The notes beneath the pieces were generated by a model, which saw nothing but the letters and a program-made list of their open reading frames with translations, was not told where the DNA came from and did no database searches. DNA of 64,000 bases from positions 310,001-374,000 of the forward strand of contig NZ_JAICCF010000004.1 in assembly GCF_019492185.1 (NCBI RefSeq). Reading direction: 5' to 3'. A program made the position numbers and the translations under genes. The stretch is from Chitinophaga rhizophila. GTDB taxonomy: Bacteria > Bacteroidota > Bacteroidia > Chitinophagales > Chitinophagaceae. Of this stretch, positions 1 to 8,358 are shown piece by piece (positions within the stretch are counted from its first letter, which is position 1; the number at the start of each line of letters is the position of its first letter).

Positions 1-543
1 CAATGGATCAAAAAGAAGGGTAATGACCGCGTCACCGCTGGTCCCTTCCGGGAGGCGGCCGCTCAGGGAGAATTACTCGTCATCTGCACTAACTGGGCTG
101 GTACCCAGAAAGCCATTGAGGCAGCCGGATTATGGAACTTTAAGAATAAGGTCGTAGTGGACGTCACCAATCCACTGGACGGGAAAGGCCCGGACCAGCA
201 AGGGAGACTCAACTTCTCTATCGGACATAGTAATTCCGCTGGCGAACAACTCCAGGCCTGGCTACCGCCGGACGCACACGTGGTGAAGGCGCTCAGTTGT
301 ATCGGACATGAATCTATGTTCCGCTCTCACCAGGAGGCGGAGGGACCAACCATGTTTATCTGTGGGAACAAGAGATCCGCGAAGGCAGCTGTGACTAGCC
401 TGTTGAATGAAATGGGGTGGAAAGATGTGGTAGATATGGGAACCATTGAGATGAGCCGGAATATCGAGCCGCTCAGTATATTATGGTACGCCTACGGTTT
501 TCGTACGGGCTCCTGGACACATGCCTTCAAATTGGTCAAATAA
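1..543 (+). CDS. NADPH-dependent F420 reductase-like Rossmann oxidoreductase (5' end missing)
   Basis: The frame is open from base 1, so only the C-terminal ~180 residues are present; the GTG at 157 is internal. Visible blocks are VVDVTNPLD, VKALSCIGHESMF, MFICGN and a closing stretch IEPLSILWYAYG. These are the conserved landmarks of the F420_oxidored/NADP-binding family, whose members are usually 200-220 residues, so about 30-40 residues, including the glycine-rich loop, lie upstream. Such proteins reduce or oxidise a soluble partner with NADP(H); in Bacteroidota, which are not known F420 producers, the real substrate is unclear. It stands alone, convergent with the M1 peptidase. Family call fairly sure; activity not. 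Confidence 0.75.
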   Translation, partial: QWIKKKGNDRVTAGPFREAAAQGELLVICTNWAGTQKAIEAAGLWNFKNKVVVDVTNPLDGKGPDQQGRLNFSIGHSNSAGEQLQAWLPPDAHVVKALSCIGHESMFRSHQEAEGPTMFICGNKRSAKAAVTSLLNEMGWKDVVDMGTIEMSRNIEPLSILWYAYGFRTGSWTHAFKLVK

Positions 544-583
544 AAAGACCAGGAATCCAGGGTGTCTCACCCCACATTCCTGG
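542..583 (-). terminator. Intrinsic terminator of the M1 peptidase gene
   Basis: CCAGGAAT (549-556) pairs with ATTCCTGG (576-583) around an inner GGTG/CACC stem. On the minus strand the hairpin is followed by TCTTTTTA, so it ends the transcript of the gene stopping at 603. It also sits just after the plus-strand stop at 543, where it could act weakly in the other direction. Confidence 0.7.
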
Positions 584-602
584 CCTTACTAATAAAAATG
601 CA

Positions 603-2255
603 TTATATCTCTTTTGTATTGATATAGAAGTTCGGATCTACCTTAAACTGCTTGCGGTCAGACAATGTCAGTGTCATGGACTGCCAGTTCCTGCCCGGAT
701 AGATGAAAGTATATCCATTGTCAGTCAATGTTACCTTCACAGGCATATTAAAATTCTCTACGTCAGTCACCCAACGGAACTTTAACTGTGAACCCTCGAA
801 ATGATATTCCAGGGTAGGGATGGTTGTCGTTGTCAGATACTGCTCAAATACCTTGTTGAAGTTCATATTTGTCTGCTGGTTGAAAAACTCTTCTACCTGA
901 CGGGTGGTAACCGTCTGATGCCAGAAGGTTTTGTTCAAGCCACGCAGAATCTCGCGGAACTTATCATCATTATTCACGATCTGACGGATCGTATGGATCA
1001 TGTTCGCTCCTTTATAATACATGTCGCCACTGCCCTCGTTGTTCACACCATAATGGCCAATGATAGGTATATCATTCTGGATGTTCTTCCTGATACCAGT
1101 GATGTAGGCGAAGGCTGCTTCCTTACCGTATTGACACTCAGCGAATAAGGTTTCTGAGTAATTAGTGAAGCTTTCATGTACCCACATATCTGCAATGTCT
1201 TTGGTCGTAATATTATTACCGAACCATTCATGACCGCTTTCATGGATGATGATAAAATCGTACTTCAATCCCCAGCCGCTGCCGGAAAGGTCCGTACCTT
1301 TATAACCCATCTGAAACTTATTACCATACGCCACGGCACTCTGATGTTCCATACCCAGGTGCGGAGACTCTACCAGTTTGTAGCTGTCTTTATAAAATGG
1401 ATACTTGCCAAACCAGAACTCAAAGCATTTCATCATATCTTTTACCACAGCAAAGTGGGTTTTTGCTGTATCTACATTGTAGTCAAGCACCCAGTAACTG
1501 AGATCCAGTTTCCCGCCTTCTCCGGAATATTGATCCTTGAACTCGGAATAATGCCCGACGTTCATTGCAACATCATAGTTATTGATCGGGTTAGACACAT
1601 ACCATGTCCATACAATATTACCATCACGATCCATGGTTTTCTTTTTCAGCCGGCCATTAGAGACGTTCACCAGATCGGGGGGAGTAGTGACGCTGATAGT
1701 CATATTATCAGGTTCGTCGCTCTGATGATCTTTGTTAGGCCACCATACACTGGCACCTAGTCCCTGGCAGGCGGTCGAAATCCAGGGTCTGTTCTGTTTG
1801 TCTTTTGCCCAGATCAGGCCTCCATCCCACGGAGCATTCTTCGCAATACGCGGACGGCCATGATAAGCTACAGTAATCTTTTTGTCTTTACCCTTGACCT
1901 GTTTCTTTGCTACTAATTCAATTAGTATCACATTGCCTTCCCTTTTGAAAGTCAGCGGGAGATTATCCTGGGTAACACTGTCCACCTGTAGCGGTTCCTG
2001 CAGATCTATCTGCATAATACTATCGACCTTCAATACCCGGTAAGTTATCGTGTTGGAACCGGAGATCGTACTATCGCGTAGTCTGGGTTTAACCTTTAGA
2101 TCGTAGGATTTAACGTCCCACCAGCCACGCTCCCTGGTGATAGTCCCCCTTAGGGTATCTGCATGGGTAAACGTAGTGTGATGTTGGGCACCGGCACTTA
2201 AGGCCGTAAGCAAAACCAATAAAAGCATAGGAATGCCGCGCATAGAAATTCTCAT
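603..2255 (-). CDS. M1 family zinc metallopeptidase, exported
   Basis: A 550-residue protein with an N-terminal signal peptide (MRISMRG, then a Leu-rich core ending LSAGAQ). The zinc site is complete: HESGH at residues 338-342 and the third ligand Glu361 exactly 18 residues later (HExxH-X18-E). Upstream, LGMEHQS near 300-306 is the equivalent of the GAMEN exopeptidase motif. It is shorter than classical aminopeptidase N (~870) and lacks the long C-terminal helical domain, as is common for Bacteroidota M1 proteins, and lacks a T9SS tail, so periplasmic location is likely. Function: removal of N-terminal residues from peptides. The neighbouring gene on the other strand is a peptide-type solute-binding protein, which fits peptide scavenging. 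Confidence 0.9.
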   Translation of the reverse strand: MRISMRGIPMLLLVLLTALSAGAQHHTTFTHADTLRGTITRERGWWDVKSYDLKVKPRLRDSTISGSNTITYRVLKVDSIMQIDLQEPLQVDSVTQDNLPLTFKREGNVILIELVAKKQVKGKDKKITVAYHGRPRIAKNAPWDGGLIWAKDKQNRPWISTACQGLGASVWWPNKDHQSDEPDNMTISVTTPPDLVNVSNGRLKKKTMDRDGNIVWTWYVSNPINNYDVAMNVGHYSEFKDQYSGEGGKLDLSYWVLDYNVDTAKTHFAVVKDMMKCFEFWFGKYPFYKDSYKLVESPHLGMEHQSAVAYGNKFQMGYKGTDLSGSGWGLKYDFIIIHESGHEWFGNNITTKDIADMWVHESFTNYSETLFAECQYGKEAAFAYITGIRKNIQNDIPIIGHYGVNNEGSGDMYYKGANMIHTIRQIVNNDDKFREILRGLNKTFWHQTVTTRQVEEFFNQQTNMNFNKVFEQYLTTTTIPTLEYHFEGSQLKFRWVTDVENFNMPVKVTLTDNGYTFIYPGRNWQSMTLTLSDRKQFKVDPNFYINTKEI

Positions 2256-2384
2256 TTTATGCCGGAAAGGTATTAATTTTCGCTTAATAATGCCTAACGC
2301 TGAAGGTTTAATGCTTAATGCTTTATGGAGATATCCATAAGTGGCAGGCAGGAGATGGTCAGCGGCTCAAGCCCAATTAGATAC

Positions 2385-4007
2385 ATGAGACTTCTTTACC
2401 TGCCATTAATATTACTGATAACCGCCTGTGGACATCCCGGGTCAACCGGTAAACAGGTTTTCCGTTACAACGTACCAGAAGGAATCGCTTCCCTGGATCC
2501 TGCGTTTGCCAAAAACCAGGCAGTCATATGGGCTGTCAGGCAGGTATACAATACACTGGTCGAGCCGGATGAACAGCTGAATATCCGTCCGTCGCTGGCC
2601 ACCCGCTGGGACGTGTCTGAAGACCATAAGACATATACCTTTCATTTACGTCCGGACGTCTATTTCCATGATAGTGAGATCTTTCCGGAAGGTAAAGGCC
2701 GACGTATGACAGCCGGAGATGTGGTATATAGCCTGCGCAGAATTATACACCCGGCTACCGCCTCACCCGGTGCCTGGATATTCAACGGGAAGGTGGATCC
2801 GGAAAAAGGCTTCCTCGCGCTCAATGATTCTACCTTTCAACTGACCCTGCTGCAACCTTTCCATCCGGTATTGGGCATTCTGAGTATGCAATATTGTTCT
2901 ATTGTTCCCCGTGAGGCTATTGAAAAGTATGGTAAGGACTTTCGCAAACACCCCTGCGGCACCGGACCGTTTTTGTTCTCCCTTTGGGAGGAAGGACAGG
3001 CGCTCGTACTACATCGCAACCCGCACTATTTTGAAAAAGACAGCGCTGGCCATTCACTACCTTACCTCGACGCTGTCAAGATCAGTTTCCTGGACAGTAA
3101 AGCCACCGAGTTTCTGCTATTCAGACAAGGCCAGCTCGATTTTATGAATGATATTGACGCTTCCTTTAAGGATGAGATACTTACAAAGAAAGGCCAGTTA
3201 AAGAAAGACTGGGAAGGAAAGCTGATACTTGATAAAAGCCCGTATCTCAATATTGAATATTTCGGCTTCCTGATGGATTCCTCGAAACCTACTGTAAAAC
3301 ATTCATCCTCAGCGATGAAGAAGGTGAGGCTGGCCATTAACTATAGTATCGACCGGTCGCGGATGATTACATATCTGCGAAACGGTATCGGTTTCCCGGC
3401 AACTGCCGGCTTTGTTCCTATGGGCTTACCCTCTTTTGATACCAGCCTGGTGAAAGGCTACCGCTATGATCCCGCTAAGGCAAGGCAGCTGCTCGCTGAA
3501 GCGGGCTTCCCCGAAGGTAAAGGACTGAATCCTATTAAGTTACTATCTATACCGGTATACGAGGATTACGCCAATTATGTAGCCAACCAGCTCCAGCAGG
3601 TAGGTATTCCGGTGCAGGTGGAGGTGATGCAAAAAGCCCTGTTGCTGGAACAGACAGCGAAATCCGAGGCATTGTTCTTCAGGGGTAGCTGGATGGCAGA
3701 TTATGCAGATGCCGAAAACTACCTGGCTGTATTCTATAGTAAAAATCCTGCTCCGCCTAATTACACCCGTTATAATAATCCGGCATTCGACCGGTTGTAT
3801 GAACAGTCGTTACGAGAGAATGATGATTCCCTCCGCTATCTATTATACCAACAAATGGATAGATTGGTCCTGGCAGACGCGCCCGTTGTTCCCTTATTCT
3901 ATGACCAGGTCATTCACCTTGTGCAACCTAACGTAGAAGGGTTTACTAGTAACGCGCTTAACCTGTTGGAGCTTCGAAAAGTCAAAATCAGGCATCCGGA
4001 AGATTGA
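2385..4007 (+). CDS. Oligopeptide/nickel-type ABC solute-binding lipoprotein (SBP_bac_5)
   Basis: About 540 residues. I prefer the ATG at 2385 over the upstream in-frame ATG at 2325 because it begins a clean lipoprotein signal, MRLLYLPLILLITACG, with lipobox ITAC. The body has the features of the DppA/OppA family: Glu-Gly-Ile-Ala-Ser-Leu-Asp-Pro near the mature N-terminus, TYTFHLRPDVYFHD, the PCGTGPF block, and AINYSIDRSRMI. The protein should capture peptides or similar ligands at the membrane. No permease or ATPase genes are beside it, so in this genome it is an orphan binding protein or works with a remote transporter. The divergent neighbour is an exported peptidase, separated by about 130 bp. 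Confidence 0.88.
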   Translation: MRLLYLPLILLITACGHPGSTGKQVFRYNVPEGIASLDPAFAKNQAVIWAVRQVYNTLVEPDEQLNIRPSLATRWDVSEDHKTYTFHLRPDVYFHDSEIFPEGKGRRMTAGDVVYSLRRIIHPATASPGAWIFNGKVDPEKGFLALNDSTFQLTLLQPFHPVLGILSMQYCSIVPREAIEKYGKDFRKHPCGTGPFLFSLWEEGQALVLHRNPHYFEKDSAGHSLPYLDAVKISFLDSKATEFLLFRQGQLDFMNDIDASFKDEILTKKGQLKKDWEGKLILDKSPYLNIEYFGFLMDSSKPTVKHSSSAMKKVRLAINYSIDRSRMITYLRNGIGFPATAGFVPMGLPSFDTSLVKGYRYDPAKARQLLAEAGFPEGKGLNPIKLLSIPVYEDYANYVANQLQQVGIPVQVEVMQKALLLEQTAKSEALFFRGSWMADYADAENYLAVFYSKNPAPPNYTRYNNPAFDRLYEQSLRENDDSLRYLLYQQMDRLVLADAPVVPLFYDQVIHLVQPNVEGFTSNALNLLELRKVKIRHPED

Positions 4008-5071
4008 TAATACATCCGCTGTGTATAGCCTGGAGGTGGCCGATCGGATAGTACTGACGGGCAGCGGCTGCCTAACCGGTAATGTTTGAAATTTGCAACT
4101 GTACTCCGGGCACTACATTTATTGATACCTTGGTTGCTGGCGTCCCCTTTTTGCTGAGGCTATCGGTTGCAGCGTATCCAATACTACGCTTTCTCCTATA
4201 AAAAGAGACATTACTGACACTGACTTCATCCGACACTGTCTGCTTAAATAGATCGGATGGAGCGCCTCCTGCAATCGGATTAAAAGCATCCTACGGTTCG
4301 GTAAGCCAACCTTGCTAACGCTGTTATTTATTATGCTCACAACTTCGACCGTACGCAACAAGCTACTTATTGTGTCGTAATTATAACTGTGTTTTAGGGG
4401 TAGTTAGATTAAATGGCCTGTTCGGACTTTGGATAATTTACCCCCGAGGCATCTTCTATTGTTGCTTCAGGCATTGTACACTGAGTTGTCATAAAGCACT
4501 GGTATAAGTAGCATGTTGTATTAAACTGATAATCAGCTTGGTATTATTACTTATTTGATAGATCATTTACCATTGATTATGTATATTTCAATGCCTATTT
4601 TCTGAATGATTTTGCCGGTTTTCCCTGACAGGTTGAGCATATTTCGTTCGGTGCCTGCCGGTCATTTTCAGACGGGTTAAGTCACTTATGTGAGAATATG
4701 TACCTTCCAATATCTACAATTGCCGTTCCCTTCAGTTCAAGTAATTTCCTACCGTACGCTGAGTAGGAACTGTTAGTTCTGGCTCCGAGAGGATATATGA
4801 TAACAGACGTTAGGAGCCTGATTTTGTATATCCTACAGCCTGGCTGGAACCCTGGGACTAATGCCTTGTATATGTCTGACCAACTCCTTAGAAACAAGTA
4901 GTCTGATGTCATCAAGCTTACTAAAAACCACCAGGCATGATATACCATGACGAGCGATGATTGCTCCTCACTAGTTTGAATTTTGCAATGACGAAGGTTC
5001 TATGGTTTGGCAGCAACTAGGCAAGCAACCCCTGTATCTGACGTTTCGGACAGCACACCGGAAGGGTAGTG
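4008..5071. other. Gene-poor spacer
   Basis: About 1.06 kb between the solute-binding protein and tyrS. The only open frames (minus strand, 4119-4361 and 4682-4948) have no recognisable motif, no signal peptide and no homologous look, and I regard them as chance. I see no transposase remnant, tRNA or obvious repeat. A GAAATTTGCAA / GAATTTTGCAA pair (about 4090 and 4976) is the only self-similarity noticed. Confidence 0.6.
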
Positions 5072-5102
5072 ATTAGCAGGAACGTGAATGGCTCCTGCTA
5101 AT
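5072..5102 (-). terminator. Hairpin after tyrS
   Basis: ATTAGCAGGA (5072-5081) pairs perfectly with TCCTGCTAAT (5093-5102) over an 11-nt loop, 8 bases after the tyrS stop. There is no U-tract on the minus strand, so it may be a 3'-end stabiliser rather than an efficient terminator. Confidence 0.5.
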
Positions 5103-5109
5103 ACTGCAC

Positions 5110-6315
5110 CTATACCAGCTCGACAAATAACCGCTTGCCAATCTTGACCCTCATACCTGACTTTAGCCTGACTAGCTCCACAGGATCGACCCGCTTTTCA
5201 TTATCCAGGGTAACTGCCCCGTTGACTATCAGTCTCCTGATACCACTTCTCGTCTCGTCCTGCTTCAGCCTATGACAAACATCCAATAGCGGAACCGTAA
5301 GGTCCTTGAGGCCAAGTGACGCAATCAGAACCATGTCAAAGGTTTTCTCTTCGAACACCTTTCGCTGGAACTGATTGATAAAGAATGCTTCCGCAGCCTC
5401 AGCACTGCCAGCATCATGGTACTGACGCACAATATTCCCCGCAATCAGCTTTTTAATATGCATGGGATTCTCCCCGGACGACAGCCGCTCTCTTAAAGCC
5501 GACCGTTCATCCTCAGAGAAGTCTGTGGCCAGGTCAATGTACTCGGTAATTAAATGATCAGGAATGGACATCGTCTTGCCAAACATGTCTTCTGGGGTAT
5601 CGGTGAGTCCAATAATGTTATTCAATGACTTACTCATCTTTTCTACTCCGTCCAGGCCCCGTAACAGCGGCATACACATAACTATCTGTGGCTCAAGATC
5701 ATGAGCTTCCTGTAGGTGCCTGCCCGTCGTACAATTGAACAACTGGTCGGTACCTCCCATTTCTATATCCGCCTTGATTTCCACTGAGTCAAACGCCTGC
5801 AGAATAGGGTACATCAGTTCATGCATCGCAATAGGGACATTCTCAGTAAACCGCTTGTTGAAGTCATTGCGGTGTAACAGCTGCGCTACCGTCACCTTAG
5901 AGAGTAGTTGTAATATCTCATTGAATGTCAGCCGGTCCAGCCACTCGCCGTTAAATACGACCCGGCATTTCCCAGTGTCAATAATCCGGGAAAGCTGCCT
6001 GATATACGTTGCTGCATTCTCCATAACCGCCTCCTTGCTGAGCGGTTTACGACTCTTATTTTTCCCGGTAGGATCTCCGATCTGCGCTGTGAAGTTGCCG
6101 ACAATGATCACGACCTGGTGTCCCAGTTCCTGAAATGCCCTCAGCTTTTTTAATACCACTGCATGCCCCAGATGAAGGTCGGGCGCTGTAGGGTCAAATC
6201 CCAGCTTAATGACTAATGGGCGGTTTTCTTTACTGGCCCTGGCTAATTTCTCTCTCAGGCCATGCTCAGGCAGAATGATCGCAACATTCTCCTGAAGGTG
6301 TGCTAGTGTTGTCAT
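5110..6315 (-). CDS. tyrS: Tyrosyl-tRNA synthetase
   Basis: A 401-residue class I synthetase that charges tRNA-Tyr. The signature motifs are intact: KLGFDPTAPDLHLGHA with HLGH at residues 48-51 (HIGH motif), the GNFTAQIGDPTGK block near 72-84, GGTDQLFN near 187-194, and KMSKS at 226-230. An S4 RNA-binding domain occupies the last ~65 residues. The wording of the motifs (FDPTAPDLHLGHAVVL, FTAQIGDPTGKNKSRKPL) is that of the TyrZ-type branch rather than the TyrS of E. coli. It is monocistronic. Expression is very probably controlled by the tyrosine-rich leader and terminator immediately upstream (6330-6495). Confidence 0.96.
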   Translation of the reverse strand: MTTLAHLQENVAIILPEHGLREKLARASKENRPLVIKLGFDPTAPDLHLGHAVVLKKLRAFQELGHQVVIIVGNFTAQIGDPTGKNKSRKPLSKEAVMENAATYIRQLSRIIDTGKCRVVFNGEWLDRLTFNEILQLLSKVTVAQLLHRNDFNKRFTENVPIAMHELMYPILQAFDSVEIKADIEMGGTDQLFNCTTGRHLQEAHDLEPQIVMCMPLLRGLDGVEKMSKSLNNIIGLTDTPEDMFGKTMSIPDHLITEYIDLATDFSEDERSALRERLSSGENPMHIKKLIAGNIVRQYHDAGSAEAAEAFFINQFQRKVFEEKTFDMVLIASLGLKDLTVPLLDVCHRLKQDETRSGIRRLIVNGAVTLDNEKRVDPVELVRLKSGMRVKIGKRLFVELV

Positions 6316-6329
6316 AATAAGATGTAAAT

Positions 6330-6363
6330 AAAAAAGCCCCGGACAGATGACCTGTCCGGGGCT
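6330..6363 (-). terminator. Attenuator terminator in the tyrS leader
   Basis: AGCCCCGGACAG (6335-6346) and CTGTCCGGGGCT (6352-6363) form a perfect 12-bp stem with a 5-nt loop. On the minus strand six T residues (6335-6330) follow, so it stops transcription heading into tyrS, 15 bases before the tyrS ATG. No gene other than the 35-codon leader lies upstream for it to serve. Its 5' arm on the RNA contains CCCGGAC, which is complementary to GTCCGGG inside the leader ORF (6426-6432), giving a mutually exclusive antiterminator. Confidence 0.85.
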
Positions 6364-6387
6364 GCAGTTAGCTATGATGATTGTCAG

Positions 6388-6495
6388 TTACAATAATCGT
6401 TTCGCATAGTAGAAGGCATACCTCTCCCGGACCATTATTGTATAATAGTACTCTGAGAAGAAGGGAAGACGTAGTATGCTATTCAGAAATTTCAT
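6388..6495 (-). CDS. Tyrosine-rich leader peptide of tyrS (35 aa)
   Basis: An ATG at 6495 opens a 35-codon frame ending with TAA at 6388-6390. Its product runs MKFLNSILRLPFF then SEYYYTIMVRERYAFYYAKRLL: six tyrosines, three consecutive at codons 16-18 and a pair at 29-30. It ends 24 bases before the attenuator hairpin. A ribosome paused at codons 16-18 for lack of Tyr-tRNA would leave GTCCGGG (codons 22-24) free to pair with the terminator's 5' arm, allowing read-through into tyrS. A competing protector stem is possible: GCATAC (leader nt 17-22) with GTATGC (75-80), and TTCCC (29-33) with GGGAG (68-72). Sequence facts are direct; the regulatory role is inferred from the trp/his attenuation model. 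Confidence 0.85.
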   Translation of the reverse strand: MKFLNSILRLPFFSEYYYTIMVRERYAFYYAKRLL

Positions 6496-6502
6496 GCGAC
6501 GG

Positions 6503-6510
6503 CAAAGATA
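6503..6510 (-). promoter_or_regulatory. -7 box for the tyrS leader transcript
   Basis: TATCTTTG on the minus strand matches the Bacteroidetes -7 consensus TAnnTTTG. It ends only 8 bases before the leader ATG (6495), implying a 5' UTR of a few bases at most. No good -33 TTG is visible. Confidence 0.65.
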
Positions 6511-6873
6511 CAAAACAATTCCCTCACTAAATATACCACAGTACATAGACGCTATTGTCCTTGTAGCTCATCGTTTCGTTATGCATGAAGGCATATAGCA
6601 ACTGTCCTTACAGAAATTATTTTATCCTTTACCCTTTATCAGGAGGTGGACATCAGAAAATCGGTCACTTCAGGCTGGTTGTTCACGAGCCTAGTGAGCC
6701 GGCCTCTAGTGGCTGATAAGTGCCGTAATTACTGCTTCGGCCTGCTCGATAATAGGTAGTTACACAATTTTAACATTTCCTAAACACCGCCTCTGTGGCT
6801 ATGTTGCCGGTAATATAATCTATGTCTATGCTTGATAAGTAATTATTTATGAGGCTTCTCAGTCATTTTAGTC
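6511..6873. other. Intergenic stretch between tyrS leader and desaturase
   Basis: No ORF with coding character. It contains one copy of AGGTGGAC (6644-6651), a word that is also the core of the 55-bp repeats at 14.4 kb and recurs at 34.4 kb. Confidence 0.5.
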
Positions 6874-6881
6874 TAACTTTG
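6874..6881 (+). promoter_or_regulatory. -7 box of the desaturase gene
   Basis: TAACTTTG matches TAnnTTTG exactly and lies 32 bases before the ATG at 6914, a normal distance for a short 5' UTR. Confidence 0.7.
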
Positions 6882-6913
6882 ATCCCTAATTCATTTATGT
6901 TTAAAGCGAGAAA

Positions 6914-7684
6914 ATGACTGCGATTCTGATATTCTTTTTTTCACACTGGTTTTTATCATTGTTCTTCCACACCTTTTTCCTGCATAGATATGCATCCCAC
7001 CAGATGTATACTACCAGCAAAGGATGGGAGAGAGTGTTCTACTTCTGTACCTGGTTCTTCCAGGGTACGTCTTACCTGGTACCGAGAGCTTATGGCGCTA
7101 TGCACCGCATGCACCACGAGTTTAGCGATACCGAGCATGATCCGCATTCTCCACACTTCTTTAAAGATGTATGGTCAATGATGTGGCAGACCCGTAAACT
7201 CTACAATGATATCTACCACAGGAAAGTTGTTCTCGACGAGAAATTCACAAAAAATCCTCCGTTACCGGAGTGGGACGCAATGGACCGTTTCGGTGATAAC
7301 AGCATCACCCGTCTGGCATGGGCTGGTATCTACATAGCGTTTTATGTAGCTTTCGCTCCGGCCTGGTATTGGTTCCTGCTGCTGCCGGTTCACTTCCTGA
7401 TCGGACCTGTACAGGGTGCAGTAGTAAACTGGTGTGGTCACAAATACGGTTACCAGAGCTTTGACAATGGTGATAAATCCCGTAACACGTCGCCATGGGG
7501 CTTTTTACTGTTGGGAGAACTGTTCCAGAACAATCACCACAAACACGGCGATAGTCCTAATTTCGCTCAGAAATGGTTTGAAATCGATCCAACGTATCCG
7601 GTTATGAAGTTTTTCAACCTGGTAGGGATCATTAAACTGAAGAAACCACAGGCTAAAGTCGTAGACATGAAAGCCGCGGCATAG
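6914..7684 (+). CDS. Acyl-CoA/acyl-lipid desaturase, membrane di-iron enzyme
   Basis: A 256-residue integral membrane protein of the fatty-acid desaturase superfamily (DesC/OLE1-like, short bacterial form). The three histidine boxes are present: HRYASH at residues 24-29, HRMHH at 64-68, and NNHHKH at 206-211, which bind the two irons. Hydrophobic stretches at 1-23, about 45-60 and 135-170 give the expected paired membrane spans. It introduces a double bond (probably delta-9) in saturated acyl chains to tune membrane fluidity. No ferredoxin or reductase is adjacent. It has its own promoter (6874) and terminator (7718-7769), so it is a single-gene unit. Confidence 0.9.
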   Translation: MTAILIFFFSHWFLSLFFHTFFLHRYASHQMYTTSKGWERVFYFCTWFFQGTSYLVPRAYGAMHRMHHEFSDTEHDPHSPHFFKDVWSMMWQTRKLYNDIYHRKVVLDEKFTKNPPLPEWDAMDRFGDNSITRLAWAGIYIAFYVAFAPAWYWFLLLPVHFLIGPVQGAVVNWCGHKYGYQSFDNGDKSRNTSPWGFLLLGELFQNNHHKHGDSPNFAQKWFEIDPTYPVMKFFNLVGIIKLKKPQAKVVDMKAAA

Positions 7685-7717
7685 TTGAGATAGTAAGTAG
7701 AATAGATAGATAACGCT

Positions 7718-7769
7718 TCAGGCCATCAATGGTAGTCAGCAGACTATAATTGATGGCCTGAGTGTTTTT
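7718..7769 (+). terminator. Terminator of the desaturase gene
   Basis: TCAGGCCATCAAT (7718-7730) pairs perfectly with ATTGATGGCCTGA (7749-7761), followed by GTGTTTTTAG. The T-run touches the stop codon of the convergent HAD gene. Confidence 0.8.
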
Positions 7770-8358
7770 AGAATTTCCTGAAATAGCCGAACGTCGCCAT
7801 CTGCAGCATTGGCCTGTCGCCACTCGTATCGCCATAGGCGTAAATATCTCCGAATGCCGGCAAGTCATACTGTTGACGTATCCGGCGTACCTTCTCTTCT
7901 CCGTTGCAATTCACACCTAGAATGCGGCCGGTGATCTTTCCTTCCTTTACTTCCAGCTGTGTGCCAATACATTCAATCCCTTCACTGTCTGCCCATGGCT
8001 TCACCCATTCCTGCGCAGATGCTGTCACTACCACCACGCGGTGCCCTTTGGACAGGTGCTCCCGGATCTCCTTTCGCGCCGTTTCCCTGATCAGGCCCGG
8101 CAGGGTATCCTGACAAAAGGCCGCACATTTTTCCCGGAACTGCTCAACGGGCGTACTCCGAAAGAAATATTGCAACACGATCTCCTTTGCACGCTGCTTG
8201 GATATGATCCCGCATTTCATCAGGGCAAGGGCCGGGGCAAGTACAGCCAGCCCCCTGTATAATGCGCCATTCCCTTTCTGAAAGCGAATGATCTCAAATA
8301 AAGTATCCCGGCGGGTGATCGTTCCATCAAAGTCAAAGAAAGCAATTGCCGGCTTCAT
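7768..8358 (-). CDS. HAD-IB family phosphatase, last gene of the polyprenyl-arabinose operon
   Basis: 196 residues. Motif I, FFDFDGTITRRDT, gives the nucleophile Asp9 and acid/base Asp11; motif II lies in VVVVTASAQEW (~112-122); motif III/IV in YGDTSGDRPML near the C-terminus. This is the SerB-like HAD subclass IB. Its ATG overlaps the stop of the upstream reductase gene by 4 bases (ATGA), so translation is coupled. In mycobacteria the 5-phosphate of polyprenyl-phospho-5-phosphoribose is removed by a separate phosphatase before the DprE1 step; this HAD protein is the natural candidate for that job here. The family call is firm, the substrate is inferred from the operon alone. Confidence 0.85.
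   Translation of the reverse strand: MKPAIAFFDFDGTITRRDTLFEIIRFQKGNGALYRGLAVLAPALALMKCGIISKQRAKEIVLQYFFRSTPVEQFREKCAAFCQDTLPGLIRETARKEIREHLSKGHRVVVVTASAQEWVKPWADSEGIECIGTQLEVKEGKITGRILGVNCNGEEKVRRIRQQYDLPAFGDIYAYGDTSGDRPMLQMATFGYFRKF

Noticed and set aside
4119-4948. Two minus-strand ORFs of 80 and 88 residues
   Set aside because: No motif or signal, unusual composition, isolated in a gene-poor spacer; chance frames are likely.
5735-6133. 132-residue ORF antisense to tyrS
   Set aside because: Shadow of the strongly conserved tyrS frame; same judgement for the other long antisense frames in real genes.
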